This document shows, in pieces, positions 44,429-52,662 of a stretch of DNA of 64,000 bases. Source of the DNA: Oscillospiraceae bacterium (lineage in GTDB: Bacteria > Bacillota > Clostridia > Oscillospirales > Ruminococcaceae); NCBI GenBank assembly GCA_024404875.1, contig JAKSPK010000001.1, forward strand, positions 85,271 to 149,270. Direction: 5' to 3'. The notes under the pieces were generated by a model that did not search any database, had not been told where the DNA came from, and worked only from the letters and a program-made list of their open reading frames with translations. The translations under genes and the position numbers were made by a program. The first letter of the stretch is position 1, and the number at the start of each line of letters is the position of its first letter.

Positions 44429-45331
44429 TTAGTCCTCCGCAGCGGCAGCTTTTTCTTTTTCATCGGCCATCTGCGTGATCTCCTGCGGCGTGAATACGTA
44501 TTTCTTTGTGCAGAAATGACAGCAGACCTCGATTTCAGGCATTTCAGCGGCCATTTCGCGCAGTGTCGGGATATCAAGTGCGCGGAGCATCCGGGCAGTG
44601 CGCTCACGGGAGCAATCGCAGGCATATTCGGGTTCGGATTCATCAAGCTTTTCGGGCTCAAGGCCATCCAGCAGCTTTTGTGCAATATCGTCAGCGGTCA
44701 TGCCCTCCGTGAGCATGGCGGTCACGCTCGTTACATCGCGAAGATTTTTCTCCAGCTGCGCGATATCCTTTTCCGGCGTAAAGGGCAGAAGCTGTATCAG
44801 GTAGCCGCCTGCTGCCGCAACAGTCAGATCAGGATTGACCAGTACGCCGAGACCGCAGGCACTCGGCACCTGTTCGCTGTCCGCAAAATACTGTGTAACA
44901 TCCTCAGCGATTTCGCCGGAAACGAGCGCAGTTTGTCCGGAGTACGGCTCCTTCAGACCGATGTCCTTGATAACAAACAGAGTACCGTTCGTGCCGACAG
45001 CGCCCGCAACATCGAGTTTGCCCTTTGCGTTAAGCGGAAGCTCGACCAGCGGATTATCAACATAGCTTTTGACATTGCCAAGATCATCGGCGACCGCCAG
45101 CAGAATTCCGGCCGGGCCGCCGCCATCAATGCGGACGGTCACGGTATCACCGGGATTTTTCAGCGTATAGCCGATCAGGGAGGCCGCCATGGAAAGTCTG
45201 CCGAGTGCGGCTGTGCAGACAGCGGAGGTTTTATGGATGCGCTCCATTTCGCGGCACATTTCCGTGCCGTCCAGCACCGCACAGACGACTGCGCCGTCAC
45301 CGGAGAGCCAGCGTTTGAGGTTGCCCTTCAT
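44429..45331 (-). CDS. hslO: Redox-regulated chaperone Hsp33
   Basis: A 300-residue chaperone that is activated by oxidation and protects unfolding proteins. The N-terminal domain contains the SGDGAVVCAVLDGT opening and the GPAGILLAVADDLGNVKSYV block. The C-terminal zinc switch has four Cys in the CDC and CHFC arrangement, the CxC and CxxC motifs that form disulfides on oxidation. AAAGGAG lies upstream of the ATG at 45331; the longer frame to 45490 is rejected because it runs through the promoter of the divergent gene. Confidence 0.96.
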   Translation of the reverse strand: MKGNLKRWLSGDGAVVCAVLDGTEMCREMERIHKTSAVCTAALGRLSMAASLIGYTLKNPGDTVTVRIDGGGPAGILLAVADDLGNVKSYVDNPLVELPLNAKGKLDVAGAVGTNGTLFVIKDIGLKEPYSGQTALVSGEIAEDVTQYFADSEQVPSACGLGVLVNPDLTVAAAGGYLIQLLPFTPEKDIAQLEKNLRDVTSVTAMLTEGMTADDIAQKLLDGLEPEKLDESEPEYACDCSRERTARMLRALDIPTLREMAAEMPEIEVCCHFCTKKYVFTPQEITQMADEKEKAAAAED

Positions 45332-45356
45332 AAATATGCTCCTTTCACACCGGAGA

Positions 45357-45385
45357 TTGTCAATCCGGGGAAATTGTGATATAAT
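45357..45385 (+). promoter_or_regulatory. Promoter of the GNAT gene
   Basis: TTGTCA (45357-45362), 17 bp, TATAAT (45380-45385) with a TGA extension. It lies in the 78-bp gap divergent from hslO. Confidence 0.75.
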
Positions 45386-45409
45386 ACTAACAGAAAGGAT
45401 GTGGTCTTT

Positions 45410-45979
45410 ATGGATACGATGCAGATCTGTCAGCTGACGAAACGGCAGCTTGCTGCCGTATATCAGGATCATATGATACACGATTTTCAAGCGGCAGAGC
45501 TGAAACCGCTCCGGATGATGCTCGATGCGATCGGCCGCGGGGAATACATTTGTCTCGGCTGCTATATACAGGAGACACTCTGCGGCTATGCAATGCTCGT
45601 GCAGGTCGGGGCGGATCTGCTGCTCGATTATTATGCGGTGATCGAAAAATTCCGTAATTCAGGGCTTGGCAGCCGTTTTTTAGGGATGCTGCGCGGACAG
45701 TTTAACGAAATGGATTCCATGCTGATCGAATCGGAAAATCCGGATTATATGAAAAACGATGCGGAGCGGCAGACCGCGGAGCGCCGACTGCGGTTTTATG
45801 CACGCTGCGGATGTCAGGATACCGGCGTCACAGCGCAGGTATTCGGCGTGGAATACAGGATTCTGGAGATGCCTGCGGGAAAGCTGCATTCACAGGATGA
45901 GATCCGTTCAGTTTATGCAAAGCTTTATCACAGCTTTCTCTCTGCGCCGCGCTACAACCGGCATATGCTGCTGCGCTGA
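45410..45979 (+). CDS. GNAT-family acetyltransferase
   Basis: A 189-residue protein with the GNAT fold: the beta4-beta5 region YAMLVQVGADLLLDYYAVIE followed by the acetyl-CoA pyrophosphate loop KFRNSGLGSRFL (Q/RxxGxG/A type), then a LIESENP strand and a RLRFYARCGCQDTG segment typical of motif B. The acceptor is unknown. AAAGGAT lies about 9 nt before ATG 45410. Its stop is 2 bp from the end of the convergent methyltransferase gene. Confidence 0.82.
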   Translation: MDTMQICQLTKRQLAAVYQDHMIHDFQAAELKPLRMMLDAIGRGEYICLGCYIQETLCGYAMLVQVGADLLLDYYAVIEKFRNSGLGSRFLGMLRGQFNEMDSMLIESENPDYMKNDAERQTAERRLRFYARCGCQDTGVTAQVFGVEYRILEMPAGKLHSQDEIRSVYAKLYHSFLSAPRYNRHMLLR

Positions 45980-45981
45980 TA

Positions 45982-46767
45982 TCAATCCGGAAGCTGCTGC
46001 CCGCCTGATGCACGCGCAATATATAATAGACGCTGTGTCTCCGGCACGGGTGCAGAATAGGTGTCGCCGTCCAGTACCTCCAGCAGCGTGAAGCCGGTCT
46101 CATGCAAAAGTGCTTCGATCTGCTCGGGCTGCCAGATATGCTCAGAAAACTCCTCGGTGCTGCGGCGGTATCTGCCGTCTGCGAGCTGTTCAAAGAAATC
46201 CAGCCGGATCTGCACCGGATAATCCGGCGCGCGGTCTTCACAGTGATTCTGCCAGACGCAGAATGCTTCCGGCAGATCAAATGCAAAGCATTGCTCCGCG
46301 AGTACGCAGCGATGCTTATATTCTGTATTCAGATCGAATAAAAAGAGGGCGCCTGCATTGGAGAACAGGTTGACGCGCTCCATTGTCCGGCGGACATCCG
46401 GAAGCTGCGGCAGATGATTCAGACTGTCCAGCGCACAGACAGTTACACTGATGCAGCCAAACAGATCCAGCCGCCGCATATCCTGCTTTAGATATTGGAT
46501 CGGCAGGCCGGAATCATATTTCTTATCGAGCGCCTCGCTGAGCATTTCTTCTGAGCTGTCAATGCCAATGACATCCCAGTCGCGGCGGGCAAATTCCTCA
46601 GAGAGCGCACCTGTGCCGCAGGCAAGATCCAGCAGGATGCGGTCAGGCATATCCGGCTGCTCCCATTTTGCAATCAGGCGGCAGAGCGCATCTGCCCGCT
46701 TTGCATAAGCGACATTCTCCGTCAGGGCATCGTAATACTGCGCGAAAACGCCGTAGCCTGATGTCAT
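45982..46767 (-). CDS. Class I SAM-dependent methyltransferase
   Basis: A 261-residue methyltransferase opening FAQYYDALTENV, with the SAM-binding motif I LLDLACGTGALSEEFARRDW, the acidic residue in VIGIDSSEEML and the VCALDSLNHL motif. The closing part, with FTLLEVLDGDTYSAP, resembles small-molecule methyltransferases. The substrate is unknown. It overlaps the end of the upstream YerC/TrpR-like gene by 4 bp, so the two are translationally coupled. Confidence 0.87.
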   Translation of the reverse strand: MTSGYGVFAQYYDALTENVAYAKRADALCRLIAKWEQPDMPDRILLDLACGTGALSEEFARRDWDVIGIDSSEEMLSEALDKKYDSGLPIQYLKQDMRRLDLFGCISVTVCALDSLNHLPQLPDVRRTMERVNLFSNAGALFLFDLNTEYKHRCVLAEQCFAFDLPEAFCVWQNHCEDRAPDYPVQIRLDFFEQLADGRYRRSTEEFSEHIWQPEQIEALLHETGFTLLEVLDGDTYSAPVPETQRLLYIARASGGQQLPD

Positions 46768-47075
46768 TCCGCAGACTCTTCTTTCTTCTTTTTCAGACGG
46801 TCAAAGACGATCGCATAGCCGCCGGAGCTGACCATGCTCAGGGAACGGTTGACGCGGCTGATCGTTGCGGTGCTGGTGCCGGTCTTCTCGACGATCTCGG
46901 CATAGCGGAAATCCTCAGAAAGCAGTTTCGCAATCTGATAGCGCTGCGCGATCGCAACAAGCTCTTGCGGGGTGCAGAGATCCTGCATGAACATGGCGAT
47001 CTCCTCAGGCGTATTCAAAACGGCAAATGCCTCGTAAAGGTCTTTCAGATTCGCTTCGTCCATCGGCTTGAACAT
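46764..47075 (-). CDS. YerC/YecD family TrpR-related DNA-binding protein
   Basis: A 103-residue protein matching the YerC/YecD family throughout: LYEAFAVLNTPEEIAMFMQD, LCTPQELVAIAQRYQIAKLL and the helix-turn-helix YAEIVEKTGTSTATISRVNR. The family is structurally a Trp-repressor homologue of unknown ligand and targets. The C-terminus is basic (LKKKKEES). GGAGG lies 9 nt before the ATG. It is coupled to the methyltransferase gene downstream. Confidence 0.92.
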   Translation of the reverse strand: MFKPMDEANLKDLYEAFAVLNTPEEIAMFMQDLCTPQELVAIAQRYQIAKLLSEDFRYAEIVEKTGTSTATISRVNRSLSMVSSGGYAIVFDRLKKKKEESAE

Positions 47076-47128
47076 AAGATCGTACCTCCTTGTGTGGTAT
47101 TTACGGTTCGCACTTCTATTTTAACACA

Positions 47129-47458
47129 TTAGTCCGTAAAAGTAAAGCCCTTTTTTGCATTTTCACACTTTTTCGAAAAGATCCTGAAAAAGGGCGCGTT
47201 TGCGTCAAAGAAGGCAGAACGCAGGGCGTGTTCCGCACTTTGATGTATGCGGCTCAGGGCTCTTGCTCGATTCACTGTAAACTGATATGCGGATGCATCC
47301 TGTTCCCGCAAATTTTCGAATGACATTGGCGGCAGTGCAGAACTTTGTACCGCGCTGGCGGAGGAAACTTCTGCGGATGAAGCGGGCTGTTCGACAGTGC
47401 TTCCGCAGCCTGCCAGCAGTAAAGCAGCTGCTGCAGCTGCGAGTATGGTTTGTTTTAC
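47129..47458 (-). pseudogene. Decayed lipoprotein gene without a usable start codon
   Basis: The frame encodes a clear lipoprotein signal (KQTILAAAAAALLLAGCGS) followed by a Ser/Ala-rich stretch and about 60 further residues. The only in-frame start-type codon upstream (TTG at 47518) is itself the -35 box of a near-perfect promoter, so it would not be in the mRNA. Inside the transcript an AGGAG at 47473-47469 is followed 10 nt later by GTA, where a GTG or ATG would be expected. I read this as a lipoprotein gene whose start codon has mutated. Confidence 0.45.
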
Positions 47459-47489
47459 CGTACGGAAGCTCCTGGATCGTGATTGCTTT

Positions 47490-47518
47490 ATTATAGCATA
47501 TAAACGCTTGAATTTCAA
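47490..47518 (-). promoter_or_regulatory. Promoter ahead of the decayed lipoprotein gene
   Basis: Minus-strand TTGAAA (47518-47513), 17 bp, TATAAT (47495-47490) with a TGC extension, the same layout as the kor and LRR promoters. Confidence 0.8.
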
Positions 47519-47644
47519 CCCACATATCGAAAATACGCAGTTTTCAGGCGATTTCAGCGGTCATGTCTGCTTATTGGTCAACAAACAGCCGGCTTTCGAG
47601 CAACTCATTGCATCAAGTTTCAGTGTTCTCACTCTATACAAAAG

Positions 47645-47672
47645 CCGGAACAGACACAGCAGTCCGTTCCGG
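47645..47672 (-). terminator. Terminator of the NudC fusion gene
   Basis: On the minus strand CCGGAACGGAC pairs with GTCTGTTCCGG (one G-U) around a 6-nt loop, followed by CTTTTGT. Confidence 0.8.
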
Positions 47673-47678
47673 TTTGCA

Positions 47679-49079
47679 TTATAATTCATACCGCCGCAGC
47701 TCGCAGTTTCCCATGAAGAAATGCGAAAATGCATCGGTCGTCATGTCCTTGAAATAAGTCTCGGCTACCCGGCATACCCCGCCGTGACAGACGCACAAAA
47801 CCGTCATCCCTGCATACTGTTTCCGGATATCGTCAATGCAGCTGTAGACGCGATGCGCCAGCTGCAGGAGCGACTCGCCGCCGTCCTTCATGCGCACGCC
47901 GAATTCCCGCTTTGCTGCCTGAAATTCCGGTGATCCGCCGCGCGGCTGTCCTTCGTATGAGCCGTAATTCCATTCCCGCAGACGCTCATCCGTAACAATA
48001 GGCACATGGATCTGCGCAGCAACGATCTCCGCAGTCCTGCGGGCGCGTTTCAGCGGTGAGCAGAGAATCAGTTCAATATCACCCTGCTCAGCGCATACCG
48101 CTGCAAGCTGCTGCGCCTGCATGATTCCGTTTTCCGTCAGCGCACAGTCCGTGACACCGCTGACATGATTCTCGACATTCATGTCCGTTTCACCGTGGCG
48201 TGTGAAATAAATGCGCGTTCTGTCCGGCAGCACATCAGGCATGCGCGTAAAGATCTTCGGCGGCAGATGTCCGTTTGTATCGCGGAACAGCTGCATCATC
48301 TCATTCGTGAGACTGTGCTGCTGCGGCTGCAATTCGATCATATCCGGTTTGCACCAGACCGCCGACTTCAGCTCGTTTTCATCCATTCTGATCAAATCAT
48401 CGCCGTCCGCTTCACAGAAAAATCCCATGAGGATATCCTGCGCCATGCCCCACGGCTGCGACTTGTAATAGCGGATGTTCCGCACACACAGTCCGGTTTC
48501 CTCCATGACCTCACGGGCAACGGTTTCTTCCAGCGTTTCGCCGATCTCTGTGAAACCCGCAACCAATGCATTATGCGCATAGCCGCGTCGATAGCGGGTG
48601 ATGAGAATGCGCCCGTGGCTGATGACACCGACAATCACAGCCGGATTGATTCGCGGATAAATCCTGTGTCCGCATTCTGTACAGATCAGCGCGCGTTCTG
48701 CAGAATCCTGCTGCATTTTGCCGCGGCAGATGCCGCAGTACCGGTTGTCAGCATACCAGATATGCAGATGGTATGCTGTGAATGCTGCGTAAAGATACTT
48801 TCCGGTACACTGGTCGCGCAGCTCTCGCATCGAGTAATATGAATAGTCGTTGGGCCCGGCAGTATCTGCAAGAAAGAAGTCTTCATTATCGATCGAAAAC
48901 AAAAAGACTGCCGTTTCGCATTGACCGCCAATGTCCTTCAGACGCGGAAATTGCAGTTCACCATCCGTGACTGCTGCCGAGAGTCTGCCGTCACGGAAGC
49001 ACATTAAGATGCTGTCCGGCTGCGGCTGCTTTGCCTGCCAGCTGTTATCCAGCCGGCTCGGCGCAATATCCTGGATCAT
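47679..49079 (-). CDS. NudC-type NADH pyrophosphatase fused to a histidine phosphatase
   Basis: A 466-residue two-domain protein. Residues 1-275 are NudC-like: a zinc ribbon (Cys 115, 118, 133, 136), the Nudix box GFTEIGETLEETVAREVMEE (from residue 175) and the NudC signature SQPW (207-210), although the usual residues after it are changed to GMAQDIL. Family members cleave NAD(H) or remove NAD caps from RNA. Residues 285-466 form a phosphoglycerate mutase-like phosphatase with TRHGETDMN (His295) and VLCVCHGGVCRV as the second His. Fusing a pyrophosphatase to a phosphatase suggests sequential processing of NMN/AMP, which is an inference. GGGGGAG precedes the ATG. Confidence 0.88.
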   Translation of the reverse strand: MIQDIAPSRLDNSWQAKQPQPDSILMCFRDGRLSAAVTDGELQFPRLKDIGGQCETAVFLFSIDNEDFFLADTAGPNDYSYYSMRELRDQCTGKYLYAAFTAYHLHIWYADNRYCGICRGKMQQDSAERALICTECGHRIYPRINPAVIVGVISHGRILITRYRRGYAHNALVAGFTEIGETLEETVAREVMEETGLCVRNIRYYKSQPWGMAQDILMGFFCEADGDDLIRMDENELKSAVWCKPDMIELQPQQHSLTNEMMQLFRDTNGHLPPKIFTRMPDVLPDRTRIYFTRHGETDMNVENHVSGVTDCALTENGIMQAQQLAAVCAEQGDIELILCSPLKRARRTAEIVAAQIHVPIVTDERLREWNYGSYEGQPRGGSPEFQAAKREFGVRMKDGGESLLQLAHRVYSCIDDIRKQYAGMTVLCVCHGGVCRVAETYFKDMTTDAFSHFFMGNCELRRYEL

Positions 49080-49110
49080 AGTGCTCCCCCGATTTGTTTA
49101 TGCTGCCGCA

Positions 49111-49950
49111 TTAGTTGCAATAGCGCCGGATCCATGCAATGCAGTCTGTGAACCACTGCGCACAGACCGGAACCATATGCCAATCGCCCATTGCCGTTGT
49201 CTCATCCGCAAAAGAAAGGCCGTGCGAGCCGTGCGGATAAATATGCGCTTCAAACGGAACACCAGCCGCTGCCAGCGCGTTCATATACAGGATCGAATTC
49301 TGCACCGGTACAGTGTTGTCATCGCTTGTATGCCAAAGGAAGCAGGGCGGCGTATCTGCGGAAACCTGCTCCTCCAGCGAGACAGCTATAGCTGCCGGGT
49401 TTTCTGAATAGTTTTCTGCATCCTCCGGACCGATCAGATTTGCAATCGAGCCGCGGTGCGCAAATTCTCCTGCTGTGATGACTGGATAGCAGAGGATCTG
49501 TCCGTTCGGACGGCAGTCAGCGCCGTAGACTTCAGAGAGCAGCGGACGGTTCCAGTATACCGCAAGACTGCCTGCGAGATGTGCGCCCGCTGAGAAGCCT
49601 AGTACCATAATGCGCTCCGGATCGACCTCATATTCCGCAGCATGTGTGCGGACATACTGCACTGCAGCTGCCAGCTCCGCAAGCTCAGAGGGGAACGGCC
49701 GCTTGCAGCGATACCACAGGACAAAGGCCTGCACCGCATAGCCCGCAAAGCGCAGCGCGACCGGAATGCCCTCGCGTTCGGAGCAGAAATCGTAGCCGCC
49801 GCCCGGACAGATGATGACCGCAGGACGGGATTTTGTGCCGTTCTCATCCGAATGCGGCAGCGTAACCGGCTCCAGAATTGCCGGCTGCTCTGGTGCATCG
49901 AGTGAGAATTGTTCATAGGGAACCTGCAGCATGATGGGTTCTGTTTTCAT
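49111..49950 (-). CDS. Alpha/beta hydrolase, acetyl-esterase type
   Basis: A 279-residue serine esterase of the BD-FAE/acetylxylan-esterase-like group. An oxyanion-hole motif VIICPGGGYDF is near residue 50. The nucleophile elbow GFSAGAHLAG (G-x-S-x-G) is near residue 133, the Asp lies in the FLWHTSDDNTVPV segment, and the catalytic His in IYPHGSHGLSFA. No signal peptide is seen, so it is probably intracellular, removing acetyl groups from imported oligosaccharides (inference). GGAGG lies before the ATG. Confidence 0.85.
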   Translation of the reverse strand: MKTEPIMLQVPYEQFSLDAPEQPAILEPVTLPHSDENGTKSRPAVIICPGGGYDFCSEREGIPVALRFAGYAVQAFVLWYRCKRPFPSELAELAAAVQYVRTHAAEYEVDPERIMVLGFSAGAHLAGSLAVYWNRPLLSEVYGADCRPNGQILCYPVITAGEFAHRGSIANLIGPEDAENYSENPAAIAVSLEEQVSADTPPCFLWHTSDDNTVPVQNSILYMNALAAAGVPFEAHIYPHGSHGLSFADETTAMGDWHMVPVCAQWFTDCIAWIRRYCN

Positions 49951-49969
49951 GGCTTACCTCCGTAGTAAG

Positions 49970-50005
49970 AATGCCGCCGCTCTCTTTCACGAAAGCGGCG
50001 GCATT
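49970..50005 (-). terminator. Terminator of rpsT
   Basis: AATGCCGCCGCT with AGCGGCGGCATT, a perfect 12-bp stem, 20 bp beyond the rpsT stop on the minus strand and followed there by TTCTTAC. Confidence 0.7.
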
Positions 50006-50025
50006 TGTGTTTGACCTGACCGGGC

Positions 50026-50298
50026 TCAGATTGCCTTGTTGAGCAGTCTCATGAGCTGAGACTTCTTTCTTGCAGCATTGTTCTTGTGCAGAATACCCTT
50101 TGCGCAAGCCTGATCGACGCGCTTGATTGCGCAGCGGATGACCGCGGTGCGATCAGTGCCGCCGATATATGCTTTCTTGATCGCAGTCTTCAGTGCAGAC
50201 TTTGTTGCCTTGTTGCGGGCTGCACGGATCATATTGGTCTTGGCTCTCTTTTCGGGTGTCGGGCGCTTCTTCGGCGCGGTGTTCTTTGCAGCTGCCAT
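50026..50298 (-). CDS. rpsT: 30S ribosomal protein S20
   Basis: The 90-residue, very basic protein of the small subunit that binds 16S rRNA. The sequence NMIRAARNKATKSALKTAIK and the C-terminal GILHKNNAARKKSQLMRLLN are the standard S20 signatures. The N-terminus is slightly longer and Pro-rich (MAAAKNTAPKKRPTPEKR). It has its own promoter and terminator, as is usual for rpsT. Confidence 0.97.
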   Translation of the reverse strand: MAAAKNTAPKKRPTPEKRAKTNMIRAARNKATKSALKTAIKKAYIGGTDRTAVIRCAIKRVDQACAKGILHKNNAARKKSQLMRLLNKAI

Positions 50299-50905
50299 TG
50301 TTTGGTACTCCTTTTCTTGTCTGAATAAACAGAATCTCAGAATATTTCCGGAAAAGCGGCATACAGTATACAGAACGATTATGGCGGGGTCGTCCTGCCG
50401 GTGCGGGTGGGGACCGCAAAATTCTCAGATGCTGCCAAACCAAGTATTATTATATCAGCTTTTTCTGAAAAATGCAATAGGGCAAAATGCGGAATTTTCG
50501 GAGCGCGTTCAAGCGGATTCGGGCAGAATGCACAATTCTGCCGGAGCCCTCACGAATACAGAATTTCTTCCCATGTGATTGCGTGATGCACAGGGGGATT
50601 TTTCGTGAAATACACAAGGAAATACTGCGCAACGACAGCCTTGGCCCCTGCCGTTGCTGTCGAAATCGTCGGTTAAGGATATATCATCTGTTTTTTCCAG
50701 TACTGATTCAATGACAGCCGGAATTGTCATTTTCACAGGCAGCGCGTCTGATAAAGAAGCAGGATAATCTGGTCACGGCTGTACATAATAAACCCAGGAT
50801 GCGTCTCATATCTGATGCCCTTTTCGTAAAGAATGCTGCATAGCTGTATACATAATTTGGTTATATCGCAGCGATACATCATTGTCAAGAAACGGAGGAA
50901 CCGAC
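50299..50905. other. 600-bp divergent intergenic region with possible degraded small ORFs
   Basis: It holds the rpsT promoter and leader and two inverted repeats (50633-50662, CGACAGC/GCTGTCG; 50710-50731, AATGACA/TGTCATT). On the minus strand two short frames (50733-50957 and 50509-50736) overlap by 4 bp and have protein-like stretches such as LYEKGIRYETHPGFIMYSRD. They lack clear ribosome sites, and one runs into gpr, so I leave them uncalled. Confidence 0.4.
50449..50477 (-). promoter_or_regulatory. Promoter of rpsT
   Basis: Minus-strand TTGCAT (50477-50472), 17 bp, TATAAT (50454-50449) with a TGA extension. The leader is about 145 nt. Confidence 0.7.
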
Positions 50906-51751
50906 ATGCAGACCAGAACTGACCTCGCCCTCGAACGCACGGAAGGACTCTCTTCACAGGCGGGCATCTTCATCCGGCACCGCGGAACGGCGTTCCGGAT
51001 CACGGAGATCGAGATAGATTCCGACGAACACGGTGCTGCGATCGGCAAGGGTATGGGGCGCTATCTAACGCTGGAGAACACACAGCTCCGCCATGCTGTC
51101 CCGCAGCTCCGGACGCAGGCCGCCGAGCTTGCCGATGAGCTGCGCAGCTTTATACCTGAGGGCGCGGTGCTGGCCGTTGGGCTCGGCAATGCAGAGATCA
51201 CGCCAGATGCGCTCGGCCCGCTGACCGCTGCACGTATTCTTGCAACGCGGCATCTGCGGCGTGAGCTGGCAGAAAACGAACCCGATACCGATTTTCTGCG
51301 AGCGCTGCGGCCGGTCAGTGTTCTCGCAAACGGCGTACTCGGTCAGACCGGCATAGAGACAGCCGAGCTGATCGCGGCACTGCGTACGCCGGTCGAGCCT
51401 GCCTGCATCATCGCGGTTGATGCGCTCGCCTGCTCCGATCTCTCACGCCTCGGCACAACGATTCAGATTTCGGATGCGGGGATATCGCCTGGCAGCGGTG
51501 TCCAAAACCGTCGTGCGGAGCTGAGCCGGAAGACACTCGGTATACCGGTCATCGCGGTCGGTGTCCCGACTGTCGTTGATCTGCATACGATCCTGCGGCA
51601 AGGCGGCGGTCAGCCGGAGCAGCTCCCGAATATGATGGTTACGCCGCGGGATATAGACAAGCTGCTGCATCATGCGGCGCGGCTCATCGCACTGAGCCTG
51701 AATCTCGCCCTGCACCCGCAGCTTAGCTATGAGGATGCGGAGGCGCTCTGA
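50906..51751 (+). CDS. gpr: Spore germination protease GPR
   Basis: A 281-residue aspartic-type protease that degrades small acid-soluble spore proteins at germination. The N-terminus MQTRTDLALERTEGL resembles the propeptide, which itself mimics the SASP cleavage site. Conserved blocks include VGLGNAEITPDALGP, GQTGIETAELI, ACIIAVDALACSDLSRLGTT, ISDAGISPGSGVQNRR and VGVPTVVD. GGAGGAA lies 5-6 nt before ATG 50906. Its presence implies the organism, or a recent ancestor, forms endospores. Confidence 0.96.
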   Translation: MQTRTDLALERTEGLSSQAGIFIRHRGTAFRITEIEIDSDEHGAAIGKGMGRYLTLENTQLRHAVPQLRTQAAELADELRSFIPEGAVLAVGLGNAEITPDALGPLTAARILATRHLRRELAENEPDTDFLRALRPVSVLANGVLGQTGIETAELIAALRTPVEPACIIAVDALACSDLSRLGTTIQISDAGISPGSGVQNRRAELSRKTLGIPVIAVGVPTVVDLHTILRQGGGQPEQLPNMMVTPRDIDKLLHHAARLIALSLNLALHPQLSYEDAEAL

Positions 51752-51764
51752 ATCGGAGGAATGC

Positions 51765-52637
51765 ATGAACGATCAAACGAAAGGCTGGAGTGCCATACAG
51801 GGTGCGGCGGTTATCATTCTGCTGCGGCTGACAGCATTTTTCTGCTGTGATGAACCGTACTCTGCGGCCTACGCGCTGGGGATGCACGCAGTAGCGGTGA
51901 TACAGTCCGTACTGATGCTTCTGCTGTTGCGCGTCCGGCTGCCGATCCGCGGAGCAGGGGCGTTTCTCATGCGAATATATGCGGTGTTCTGCGCGGCATT
52001 CCTGACCGGCCTGCTGCTGCGGCTTTACCGGCAGCTCCGGCTCGTACATTACGCCGGATTTGCGATCCTTCTGATTCTGACGCTCTGTGATACGGTATCC
52101 TTGCAGGAACGCGCTGCAGCGCGGGCGGCAGTGATCCTGCTCTGTATTGCGGGGCTTGGCTTTCTGCTGCTGCCGGTCAGCGGGATCGGAACAGCACGGC
52201 GCATTCTGCTGCACACGCCGGATTCTTTTTGGGCGGGATTCTGCCGTGAATGGCGCTATGCCTGTGAGCTGCCATTGATTCTCTGGGTACGGCAAAAGCA
52301 GGAGCCCGATGCCGCAATGCGCAGCACATTCGTATGGGCATTCGTTCGCTGCATCTTCCTGCCGGCGCTTGTGCTGTTCGGCGCAATGCAGAACGGCCGG
52401 CTGTTCCGCTTTGCAGGCAATCCGTTTTTTCTGCTGCTCGCACGCACACCGCTTTCCGATGCTGTTCGGACGGACGGACTCTGGATGATGCTCGCATTCG
52501 GCTGCGGCATTGTCAGCATTACTTTCTGTTTGCAAACGGCCATGCCGCAGCAGCGGAAAAAGTCGCGTGCATTCGTATTTGCCTTTCTGCCATATCTGTT
52601 TCTGCTCGGCGCCGGGGCGGTGCTGAGCAATCAATGA
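51765..52637 (+). CDS. Polytopic membrane protein, GerAB-like (divergent)
   Basis: A 290-residue membrane protein with eight or nine hydrophobic segments. It begins with a helix containing SAIQGAAVIILLRLTAFFCC, like the first helix of the GerAB/APC-type germinant receptor subunit, and ends RTDGLWMMLAFGCGIVSITF plus a final helix, also GerAB-like. It is shorter than usual GerAB (about 360 residues). The assignment rests mainly on its place between gpr and a GerAC-like lipoprotein, so it is an inference. GGAGGA lies 4 nt before the ATG, 13 bp after gpr. Confidence 0.6.
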   Translation: MNDQTKGWSAIQGAAVIILLRLTAFFCCDEPYSAAYALGMHAVAVIQSVLMLLLLRVRLPIRGAGAFLMRIYAVFCAAFLTGLLLRLYRQLRLVHYAGFAILLILTLCDTVSLQERAAARAAVILLCIAGLGFLLLPVSGIGTARRILLHTPDSFWAGFCREWRYACELPLILWVRQKQEPDAAMRSTFVWAFVRCIFLPALVLFGAMQNGRLFRFAGNPFFLLLARTPLSDAVRTDGLWMMLAFGCGIVSITFCLQTAMPQQRKKSRAFVFAFLPYLFLLGAGAVLSNQ

Positions 52638-52662
52638 AGATCGACTGAATTCCGGAGGCCAT

